NCBI RefSeq assembly: GCF_007431345.1
Contig: NZ_CP041730.1
Span: 4,836,001-4,900,000, forward strand
DNA: 64,000 nt
Direction of reading: 5' to 3'
DNA from: Chitinimonas arctica
GTDB lineage: Bacteria > Pseudomonadota > Gammaproteobacteria > Burkholderiales > Chitinimonadaceae
The notes under the pieces are model-generated. The model was given only the letters and a program-made list of their open reading frames with translations. It ran no database searches and had not been told where the DNA came from. Positions 9,544 through 17,064 of this stretch are shown one piece after another (the first letter of the stretch is position 1; each line of letters begins with the position of its first letter). The translations under genes and the position numbers were made by a program.

Positions 9544-10788
9544 TCAGACCCATTCCGGCAGTGATTGCGATGCTTTCGCAAGCAGGTAGGTTTTTTGCAT
9601 TTCCGCCTTGCCTTTGATCGCTACCTCGCCCCGCGCTTCAAAATTGAACCATTGCCTGGTCAGCTCGAAGGTCTCCTGCGAAACCTGGATGTGCCCGCTC
9701 AAGCCTTGGGATTCCATGCGAGAGGCCATGTTCACGACATCGCCCCACACATCGTAGATCTGCCGCGATTGACCGATCACCCCGGCGACCACCTCACCCG
9801 AAGCAATCCCGATGCGCAGATCGACACCGTCGAGGCTTTGCACGATCTCCAGCATCTTCTGTCCGAACTCGACGATCTTCCGGGCATGTTGGCCATCTGG
9901 GTCCGGTATGCCGGCGGCCACCATGTAGGTATCCCCTATCGTCTTGATCTTGGTCAGTCCGTACTGTTCAACGCATTGGTCGAAGCGTACGAAGATACCC
10001 GAAAGCAGTTTGACGAGATCCTCCGGCGCCAATTTTGCGGCGAGCGGCGTAAACCCCACGATGTCGGCAAACAGGATCGAGCAGTTGCTGTGCCGTTCCG
10101 CAAAAGCCTGGCCCGTTGAAAGCAAGCGCTCGGCAATGCTCCGGGGAAACATACTACCGATCAGTTCGACAAAACAGTTGTGGGCGCGCTGCAGTTGCGT
10201 CTCGATACGATCGATGTCGCCGAAAAAAACGACGATAAGCAGGTAAAGAATGCCCATCGCCAGGCCACAATTGAACCACCCGCCGCCGATCCTGACGCTG
10301 TCCGGCAGCGCCATGGACGTGAGCACCCCAAAATTCGAGCTGGATAGGATGACCACGGTCAACAGGCTCAACACAGGCGGGCCATGCCGCAGCCAAGGGC
10401 GTTCGCCTCTAAGCAGCAGGTTCGTGGAAAGCGCGAGCGGAATCAGGTAGAGCTGGACGGTTCGGGGAGCGGCATCGCTTGGCAGGTCAAGGAACAGCGC
10501 CATAAAGACCAATATTCCGAAAACGCTCGCGTTCATCAGCAGGGTCGACTGGGCCGTTTTTCCTGCGCGAACCATCCGCAGGGATAGCGCGCCCGCGCAA
10601 ATCAGGGCGAAATCCATCCCCACAACGGGCCAATTCTCCTGGGACGCAAAATAAACGGCCCAGATCAAACCAGCCACGAGCATCCCCGAACTGCCGACCA
10701 GCAGTATCAGCTTTGCCCTGCGGGCATGGATGGCCCGTTCATCCTGCAGCGCCATGAAAGGCGCTGCTTCGTTACTTGTTGTTGCCAT
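9544..10788 (-). CDS. Membrane class III adenylate cyclase
   Basis: The product is 414 residues. About six membrane helices lie between residues 25 and 190, followed by a short linker and a class III cyclase domain (about 235-395). Metal ligands D242 (LFADIVGFT) and D286 (TIGDTYM) are present. The purine-selecting pair is K282 and D346 (YDVWGD), which favours ATP over GTP. The transition-state pair N353 and R357 (VNMASRMES) is present, so the enzyme should be a self-sufficient homodimer making cAMP from ATP at the inner membrane. There is no PAS, HAMP or other sensory domain, so any sensing is through the membrane part. Confidence 0.85.
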   Translation of the reverse strand: MATTSNEAAPFMALQDERAIHARRAKLILLVGSSGMLVAGLIWAVYFASQENWPVVGMDFALICAGALSLRMVRAGKTAQSTLLMNASVFGILVFMALFLDLPSDAAPRTVQLYLIPLALSTNLLLRGERPWLRHGPPVLSLLTVVILSSSNFGVLTSMALPDSVRIGGGWFNCGLAMGILYLLIVVFFGDIDRIETQLQRAHNCFVELIGSMFPRSIAERLLSTGQAFAERHSNCSILFADIVGFTPLAAKLAPEDLVKLLSGIFVRFDQCVEQYGLTKIKTIGDTYMVAAGIPDPDGQHARKIVEFGQKMLEIVQSLDGVDLRIGIASGEVVAGVIGQSRQIYDVWGDVVNMASRMESQGLSGHIQVSQETFELTRQWFNFEARGEVAIKGKAEMQKTYLLAKASQSLPEWV

Positions 10789-10831
10789 AAGTCCTTGTTA
10801 TAAATCAAATATTATCCGCTGAATTGTCGGT

Positions 10832-11383
10832 CTACACATTGGCCGATTGATGATCGATGATGCGCTCCGCGTCACCTTCCGCGAGCGCCTCGCGTATCAA
10901 ATAGGTGCAGGTTTCCAAGTGCGCCAAAGGGGCTTCGGGTTCGTCCAGCAGCGCGCTCGGCACCGGCCGGATGGTGTCGGTGTCGTGCTCCGTGATGACC
11001 CAGCGCAGCTTCTCCAGGCTGTCGTGCAGCTCCGAGCATGCCTCGCGCGCCTGTTGGAAGTCCGGCTCCGCTTCGGCCGCATTTTCCGTTATTTCCGTCG
11101 ACAAGATACCTATCGCGCGCTGTAGATTGGCGATCCCCATTTGACTGTGCGCCAGTTTGGCCTGCAAGGCGCCATCCGCATCCAGCTGGATGTCCTGGTC
11201 CATTTCACCGGTCTGTTGTGCCAGCTCGGCGGTATATTGCCGATAGGCGGCGGCTAGCCGACCAATGTGGCGCAGGCTGGTAGCGGTCGCCATGCTGTCG
11301 AGCCGAGCCTGCAAACGTGCCGCCTCCTGCGCGAGCTGGTCGCCTAGTGCAGCCAGCTCCAGCCTATGTGTTTCGATGCTCAT
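10832..11383 (-). CDS. Coiled-coil hypothetical protein
   Basis: The product is 183 residues starting MSIETHRLELAALGDQLAQE; AGGGAG nine bases before this ATG sets the start. A longer frame to 11638 exists but its extra 85 residues have no coding look. The protein is acidic and mostly heptad-like helices (LGDQLAQEAARLQARL; AHSQMGIANLQRAIGIL), with a proline break near residue 140 and an acidic helical end. There is no signal or membrane segment. It is 43 bp downstream of the adenylate cyclase start on the same strand, but the cyclase follows it, so they may be co-transcribed. Confidence 0.55.
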   Translation of the reverse strand: MSIETHRLELAALGDQLAQEAARLQARLDSMATATSLRHIGRLAAAYRQYTAELAQQTGEMDQDIQLDADGALQAKLAHSQMGIANLQRAIGILSTEITENAAEAEPDFQQAREACSELHDSLEKLRWVITEHDTDTIRPVPSALLDEPEAPLAHLETCTYLIREALAEGDAERIIDHQSANV

Positions 11384-11690
11384 GCCGGATATCTCCCTTG
11401 GACCAAAGCGTAGTTCTACCATCCAGCGCGTGGCTTGGTTTTGCAGCGCATGATATTCCCGGAATAGGGGTGGGGAAGGGGCCATCATCGCGTAGCTGCT
11501 GCGGTGCGGCAAGCGGCGGATTGTGTTCAGGCTGATCGGGTAGTGCTTGCAGGCGTGCCCCCGAGCTTGATCCTGACGTGCTGTGCGATATGCCGTGGCG
11601 CTCAGAGCGTGGGTTGCGATGAATTGGGTGAACTCCAAGGTTGACGAGCAACGCTCAGCCCCAGCAGGCCGGGGCCGAGCATTTGCGCCG
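11384..11690 (-). other. Intergenic region between hydrolase and coiled-coil genes
   Basis: About 300 bp on the minus-strand side between the hydrolase stop and the coiled-coil gene start. I see no terminator with a T tract and no further gene. Confidence 0.3.
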
Positions 11691-12644
11691 TTATTTCTTT
11701 AGGAAGCCGAGCAGATCCTGATTCAAGCGTTCCTTATGGGTATCGGTTATCCCATGCGGTGCGCCTGCATAGACAATCAACTTGGCATCCTTGAGCAATT
11801 TGGCGGCAGCACGGCCGGTGATATCGATCGGCACGATCTGGTCGTCGTCGCCATGGATCACCAAGGTGGGGATGTCGAACTTTTTCAGATCGTCACGGAA
11901 ATCGGTGGCCGAGAATGCCGCGATGGAATCGTAAGTGTTCTTGTGACCGGCCTGCATACCCTGGGCCCAGAAGGACTGGATCATGCCCTGCGAAGGTTTG
12001 GCGCCAGCACGGTTGAAGCCGAAGAATGGGCCGGACGCAATATCCAGGTACAGCTGCGAGCGGTTTTCCAGCGAGCCCTTGCGTATGCCATCGAACACAT
12101 CGATAGGTAAACCCGCAGGGTGGCTTGGTGTCTTGAGCATCAATGGCGTCACCGCGCTCACGAGCACCGCCTTCTTGACCCGGCCAGTACCATGGCGGCC
12201 GATATAGCGCGCCACCTCGCCCCCGCCGGTCGAGAAACCGACCAGCGTTACGTCTTTGAGCTTGAGTGCCTTGATGACAGACGCCAAGTCATCCGCATAG
12301 TGATCCATATCGTTACCGTCCCATGGCTGGCTGGATCGGCCATGACCGCGGCGGTCATGCGCCACCACGCGGTAGCCTTGCGAGGCAAGGAACAGCATCT
12401 GCGATTCCCAGCTATCCGAATTCAGCGGCCAGCCGTGGCTGAATACCACCACTTGGCCATCTCTCGGTCCCCAGTCCTTGTAGTAAAGGCGGACGCCGTC
12501 AGGGGTAAGCACGTAGTTCGACGACTGCTCGATGCCGACGGCTTGGCTGACAGCGGTTAGGTTGGCAGCCGCTGTCGGGGCAGCCTGGGTGGAGGCAGCC
12601 ATCACCAGTATGGACAAGACCAAAGTGCGATGCAGGACGTTCAT
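11691..12644 (-). CDS. Exported alpha/beta hydrolase (non-haem chloroperoxidase-like)
   Basis: The product is 317 residues with a signal peptide (MNVLHRTLVLSILVMAASTQAA). The alpha/beta fold carries the nucleophile elbow GFSTGG (S138), an oxyanion-side SHGWP (69-73), the acid in GDDDQIVP (about D268) and H297 in APHGIT. This set matches the cofactor-free haloperoxidase/esterase group, whose true substrates are usually esters. AAGGA precedes the ATG at 12644; the longer frame to 12845 runs into the promoter region and is not used. It is divergent from an AraC regulator, which is the likely controller. Confidence 0.85.
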   Translation of the reverse strand: MNVLHRTLVLSILVMAASTQAAPTAAANLTAVSQAVGIEQSSNYVLTPDGVRLYYKDWGPRDGQVVVFSHGWPLNSDSWESQMLFLASQGYRVVAHDRRGHGRSSQPWDGNDMDHYADDLASVIKALKLKDVTLVGFSTGGGEVARYIGRHGTGRVKKAVLVSAVTPLMLKTPSHPAGLPIDVFDGIRKGSLENRSQLYLDIASGPFFGFNRAGAKPSQGMIQSFWAQGMQAGHKNTYDSIAAFSATDFRDDLKKFDIPTLVIHGDDDQIVPIDITGRAAAKLLKDAKLIVYAGAPHGITDTHKERLNQDLLGFLKK

Positions 12645-12734
12645 GGTATTTCCTTGTATTTGGATGAAGTGGAAACATTGCTCGGTGGCAGAACGTACTG
12701 TACGTGGATGCTCAGTATCATTTATCATGATTAG

Positions 12735-12750
12735 TATCAAAAAATTGATA
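12735..12750. promoter_or_regulatory. Palindrome in the hydrolase-AraC divergent promoter region
   Basis: TATCAA, four A, TTGATA form a perfect 6-bp inverted repeat in the roughly 110-bp gap between two divergent genes. Related TATCAT and ATCATG words surround it. It is a good candidate operator for the AraC regulator, but also lies where the regulator transcript would start. Confidence 0.4.
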
Positions 12751-12762
12751 ATGAGTATGATC

Positions 12763-13614
12763 ATGCCTGATCGGCTACAAGCCTTGCTGGAACACTTCTC
12801 GGTCAAGGCAAAGGTATTTCGTACGGGCGCGCTGTGTGGCATCAATGATGCCGACGGTGAAGGCGACGCCGGCTATCTGCATGTGATCCGCAACGGCAAA
12901 GTGGAGGTTGGGCACGAGCGTGCTGGAATCCTGCGGATAACCCAGCCCAGCCTGCTGCTCTATCCCCGCCCGCTGCCCCATCGGTTTATCACGGATCGAG
13001 AGCAAGGGGCGGACACCACCTGCGCGCGACTCAGCTTTGATGGCGGTGCTGCAAATCCGATCGCAATGGCCATGCCCGAATTCATCTGCCTGCCCTTGTC
13101 GGAGCTGGAAGGGGCGGAAGGCGTGCTGAGGCTATTGTTCGAGGAGGCGTTCAGCCAGTACTGCGGCCGCCAGGCTATGTTGGATCGGCTTTTCGAAGTC
13201 CTGCTTATCCAGGTTCTGCGCCATCTGATGGAAAACGGACAGACGCGCGGCGGCATGCTTGCCGGCTTGGCGCATCTGCGTTTACGTGCTGCCTTGGTCG
13301 CCATGCATGAGCAGCCCGCTCGGGACTGGTCATTGGATGCGCTGGCCGAATGTGCGGGTATGTCGCGCAGCGTGTTTGCCAATGCATTTCGCGAAACGGT
13401 CGGCTGTACGCCTGGTAGCTACCTACAGCGCTGGCGAATCGGTATCGCGCAAAAGTCGCTACGGCAGGGACGGACGCTAAAACTGATTGCCGGTGACGTC
13501 GGTTACGGCAGCGAAGCAGCGCTGTCGCGCGCGTTCAAGGCGCAAAGCGGCTTATCGCCGGGACAATGGCGAAGTGCGCACAAACTGGCCAAGGAAACGA
13601 ACGGCGCTGCTTGA
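12763..13614 (+). CDS. AraC family transcriptional regulator
   Basis: The product is 283 residues from MPDRLQALLEHF; an in-frame ATG at 12751 would add four residues. The N-terminal part (1-170) is a cupin-type ligand-binding domain of the AraC_N/cupin_6 class, with the PRPLPHRF strand. The C-terminal part (190-283) has two helix-turn-helix motifs: WSLDALAECAGMSRSVFANAF and IAGDVGYGSEAALSRAFK, ending in the typical GLSPGQWR. This group usually activates a divergent or adjacent oxidoreductase or hydrolase gene in response to a small molecule; the hydrolase at 11691-12644 is the obvious target. Confidence 0.85.
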   Translation: MPDRLQALLEHFSVKAKVFRTGALCGINDADGEGDAGYLHVIRNGKVEVGHERAGILRITQPSLLLYPRPLPHRFITDREQGADTTCARLSFDGGAANPIAMAMPEFICLPLSELEGAEGVLRLLFEEAFSQYCGRQAMLDRLFEVLLIQVLRHLMENGQTRGGMLAGLAHLRLRAALVAMHEQPARDWSLDALAECAGMSRSVFANAFRETVGCTPGSYLQRWRIGIAQKSLRQGRTLKLIAGDVGYGSEAALSRAFKAQSGLSPGQWRSAHKLAKETNGAA

Positions 13615-13747
13615 TCCTAGGCCCCGCCATGGCGCCGGCTGCGAGGCAATCGCGGCGCTAGCCGGACGGATTTACCGGTGAAACGGTATTTTTGACCGGT
13701 CGGCTTGCCACGGTGGCGAATGCCAGGAACGCTCAAGCGGGAGCCGG

Positions 13748-13763
13748 CGGCACGGTACTTGCA
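13748..13763 (+). promoter_or_regulatory. Sigma-54 (-24/-12) promoter candidate
   Basis: CGGCACGGTACTTGCA matches the consensus TGGCACG-N4-TTGCW at every conserved base but the first, with exactly ten bases between GG and GC. Transcription would begin near 13774, about 50 bases before the ATG at 13825. This rules out the longer reading frame that starts at 13705. Confidence 0.65.
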
Positions 13764-13824
13764 GGTGGGTATCCTGAAACCGGCATGGCGCCTGCGCTCC
13801 ATGCCAGCAAGAGGACGTAAGCCC

Positions 13825-15354
13825 ATGATCATCCCGCCTGCCGTATCCGCCCCCGCCGCCATTCCGTCCACCAATGCGGTGCCCATGCTGTCGCCGACCG
13901 ACGGCACAGTGTTTGCGCCCATCGAGCCCTTGTTCGACGACGGTGGTGCCAGCATCGTCGACTTGTCGCGACTGGGGCGATTGGAGTCGGCCGCCTCGGT
14001 CATCGAAAGTCTGGCCCAGCCGGCCGTACTGTCGTCGTCTATCCAGCCAGTGGGCGTCACGCCTGAGCTGGCGGGCCTGGATCCGCAAGCCTCGCCGCTG
14101 GACCGTACGGCCGCATCGGCAGCCGATCCGCTGACCGAGTTGCTTCCGGCCGCACAGCGCTTTGTCGAAGCCTTCAATGACTTGCAGACCCAATCGCTTG
14201 CCGATGCCGACGGTGCCATTGCGTATGCTCCGCGCGCGCCGGTCGAGCGGCGGGGCACGGAACCGCTGGACCGGTTGCCATTCGAGCCCGAAGGCTTGGA
14301 CGGTGTGGGCGCCAATGCGCAGCGGCAGGCGGAACAACCTGCGTTGGCGCGTCTGGCTGAATTGGGCATCGTGGTGCAGGAACCGCTCGATGCGCAGAGT
14401 ACTGCCACGCAATTGGGTTTGGATATCCCTACGCTGAGGTCGGCGCTGCAGAACAATCCGCAGGCCACTTCGGCCGCGCTGGCGGAGTCGGCGCAAGTCA
14501 TCAGCCAGTTGGCGGCCGATGCCGCCGATGAAAATAGACGCACATCGCGCCTTGAGGCCGAGTCCGCGGCACAGGAGACCATACAGCAGGCGGATTTATT
14601 CGCGGACACAGCCAGGCAGAACGATTTGGAGGCGAACGACGCGAATGCCTTATTACAGAGGCAAATCGCCGACAACGCCTTGAACGCGGCCCTGCAGCAG
14701 AGAGACGCCTTATCGGAGCCGGCGCCAGTACGACCGGATGAAACCGACAGCTTGCCGGTATCGAACCGTAATCCTGCCGCTGAGCCGGATGTGATTGCCG
14801 CCCAGCGCGCGCAAGCCGAACTGGCGGCTTCCCGCCTCCCATCCGACAACACGATATTGCCGCGGACCTTGCAAGCCGATAATGCCGCGGCCCAAACGCC
14901 CGAAGCGCCGCAGGCCGACGAGCCCCAAACGGATAGGCGGTTCGATCGGCAGGGTGAACGGGTGAGCGATACAAATTCTCCCCTGCCAGCCGAAAGACAG
15001 GCGATCACGCGCGTGCAGCAGCCCGCCGAAGTGCAGGTAAGCGAGGGGGTGGAACGACGGCCCCCACTCGGTGCGGCCGATTTCAACCGCAACCAGCTAC
15101 TGGCCGGGGATCCGGCGATCGCTGCCGCCGTAGCGGCCTTTCATTTGGGCGAACGGGGTTTCCTGGCCAGCGGCCAGGCGCGCGTAATGGCTCGCCAAAT
15201 CGGCGCGGACCGTGCCGTGGTGCCCGTTGTCCCAACCCAGGCGGTTGAGCTCGATCTGCAAAACAATGAGCGTGAGAGGTCCCAGCAACTTGTTACCTGG
15301 CAATGGCGTTCGGCCGGCCAAGCTGTCGCCGGGACGGGCTTGACGGCCGCTTGA
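13825..15354 (+). CDS. Ala/Gln-rich protein with a FliD-like segment, unknown function
   Basis: The product is 509 residues from MIIPPAVSAPA; GAGG lies ten bases upstream. Composition is dominated by Ala, Gln, Asp and Glu, and residues about 225-400 should be helical or disordered. Residues about 170-220 carry LAELGIVVQEPL, then LDIPTLRSALQNNP; this has the spacing of the FliD C-terminal motif (L..LGI, LD...L..AL..NP), and FVEAFNDLQTQ upstream also resembles FliD. There is no signal peptide or membrane helix. The sigma-54 promoter upstream resembles those of the flagellar genes in this window. A flagellum- or surface-linked role is inference. Confidence 0.55.
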   Translation: MIIPPAVSAPAAIPSTNAVPMLSPTDGTVFAPIEPLFDDGGASIVDLSRLGRLESAASVIESLAQPAVLSSSIQPVGVTPELAGLDPQASPLDRTAASAADPLTELLPAAQRFVEAFNDLQTQSLADADGAIAYAPRAPVERRGTEPLDRLPFEPEGLDGVGANAQRQAEQPALARLAELGIVVQEPLDAQSTATQLGLDIPTLRSALQNNPQATSAALAESAQVISQLAADAADENRRTSRLEAESAAQETIQQADLFADTARQNDLEANDANALLQRQIADNALNAALQQRDALSEPAPVRPDETDSLPVSNRNPAAEPDVIAAQRAQAELAASRLPSDNTILPRTLQADNAAAQTPEAPQADEPQTDRRFDRQGERVSDTNSPLPAERQAITRVQQPAEVQVSEGVERRPPLGAADFNRNQLLAGDPAIAAAVAAFHLGERGFLASGQARVMARQIGADRAVVPVVPTQAVELDLQNNERERSQQLVTWQWRSAGQAVAGTGLTAA

Positions 15355-15486
15355 TCGTCGAGCGGTCGATTGCTTGGCCACGGCATTTGGGGAGGCATGC
15401 AAAGAAGAGAATGGTTGCTATTTGATCAGGCCCGGCGACTCCGCGGCAAACAGGACGTCCATACGTCAAAATACCTGGAGCGCCAG

Positions 15487-16770
15487 ATGAATACCATCCT
15501 TATCATTACGAGTAATTCCGCGGATGCATCTGTTCTAAAGAATGTACTTTCCAACGCAGCCGACGGCCCTTACCTAATAGAATGGCTAGCGGATTTATCC
15601 ACCGCGCTTGTTCGTCTCGGTTCGGGCGGGATTGATGCGATACTGGTCGACCTTTCCTTGCCTGATAGTTCCGGTGTGGCTACTTTTGATAAACTGTTCG
15701 CTGCGGCGCCTCAGGTGCCTATCCTTACGCTATGCGACGATAAAGATGAACTCCTGGCGATAGAAGCAGTACAGCATGGCGCACAAGGCTATCTTTCGAA
15801 GGGACATTTTGCCCACAGTCTGGTACCGCAGGCATTGCGTAATATCATTCAAAGAAAAGCAGTCGAAGAAGAGCTTTTCAAGGAAAAATCCCGTGCACAA
15901 ATCGCGCTCAATTCGATCACGGATGCGGTCATTTGTACGGATCTGTCCGGGGATTTGAACTACCTCAACAAAGCAGCGGAGCTGCTTACCGGCTGGCAGA
16001 GCGATGAGGTGCTGGGTTGCGCGGTGGACAAGGTCTTCAGTATCAGTAACGGCAAAACAGGGGTGCCCGATCCGCAGTCGGTCGAGTTTGTTTTGCAACA
16101 GCGCGAGTCCGTGGCGTTGAACGAAAATACGATCCTGGTTAGGCAGGACGGCAGCCATACTGCAATCGAAGGCTCCATTGCGCCGATCAAGGACAGGATG
16201 GAGAAAATAAGAGGCGTGGTGGTCGTATTTCACGACGTCAGCCTGGCGCAGGCCATGGCGGAGAAAATGATCCACCTGGCGCAATACGATTTCCTGACGG
16301 ATCTGCCGAACCGTCTTTTATTGAATGATCGCCTGAATCAAGCAATCATTCTGTCGAACCGAAATGCCACCCAATTGGCCATTCTGTTTCTTGATCTGGA
16401 TAATTTCAAGCATATCAACGATTCATGGGGGCACGCCGTCGGCGATGAAATATTGCAGTCGGTTTCACAGCGCCTGAGTGCCTGCGTGCGCAATTCGGAT
16501 ACGGTTAGCCGGCGCGGAGGAGATGAGTTTGTCATCCTGCTGAGTGAGATAAAGGATAGAGGCGATCCCGAGTTGATTGCAAATAAAATCATCGCCGCAA
16601 TGGCGCCGCCTCACGCCGCGGGTAAGGGCGAATTGCAAATCACAACGAGTATCGGGATCAGCGTGTATCCTGCTGATGGCGAAGACGGCGATGCACTGAT
16701 GAGAAACGCAGATGCAGCGATGTATGAGGCTAAAAAGCAAGGAAGAAATAACTATCAATTCTTCTCTTGA
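15487..16770 (+). CDS. Response regulator with PAS and GGDEF domains (diguanylate cyclase)
   Basis: The product is 427 residues from MNTILIITSN, with GGAG upstream. A receiver domain (1-125) has phospho-acceptor D55 and K105 (GYLSKG). A PAS domain (135-250) follows, then a GGDEF domain (263-427) with the intact active site GGDEF at 344-348 and an inhibitory site RNSD at 335-338, five residues before it. It should make cyclic di-GMP when phosphorylated and be subject to product inhibition. No partner kinase is adjacent. It lies 132 bp after the sigma-54-driven gene and may be read with it. The receiver lacks the usual N-terminal acidic pair (the segment reads LIITSNSAD), so phosphorylation may be weak. 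Confidence 0.85.
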   Translation: MNTILIITSNSADASVLKNVLSNAADGPYLIEWLADLSTALVRLGSGGIDAILVDLSLPDSSGVATFDKLFAAAPQVPILTLCDDKDELLAIEAVQHGAQGYLSKGHFAHSLVPQALRNIIQRKAVEEELFKEKSRAQIALNSITDAVICTDLSGDLNYLNKAAELLTGWQSDEVLGCAVDKVFSISNGKTGVPDPQSVEFVLQQRESVALNENTILVRQDGSHTAIEGSIAPIKDRMEKIRGVVVVFHDVSLAQAMAEKMIHLAQYDFLTDLPNRLLLNDRLNQAIILSNRNATQLAILFLDLDNFKHINDSWGHAVGDEILQSVSQRLSACVRNSDTVSRRGGDEFVILLSEIKDRGDPELIANKIIAAMAPPHAAGKGELQITTSIGISVYPADGEDGDALMRNADAAMYEAKKQGRNNYQFFS

Positions 16771-17064
16771 GAGTTGAATTGGTGGCCGTGGCTGCTTCCG
16801 GCCGCCACTCGCTACACATCGGCGCTTTTCCGCCAGCCTTCGATTGACCTTGCCGTGACCTGCAGTCCACCGCAACGGTATCGAAAGCGCCTGCGTGTTC
16901 ACGACGCCGTGCCCGAGCCGAAGCGATGCTTTGTTGGATATTACCGTCCATCGGCTGGTCGGTCGGAAAGCCGGCCTTGCATATATAATATTGGCCCTGC
17001 GCTTGATCCAACGTTAATATTCTCTCGTTCGAATCTGCACCACAATCCCACCAAGTAATTGAAA

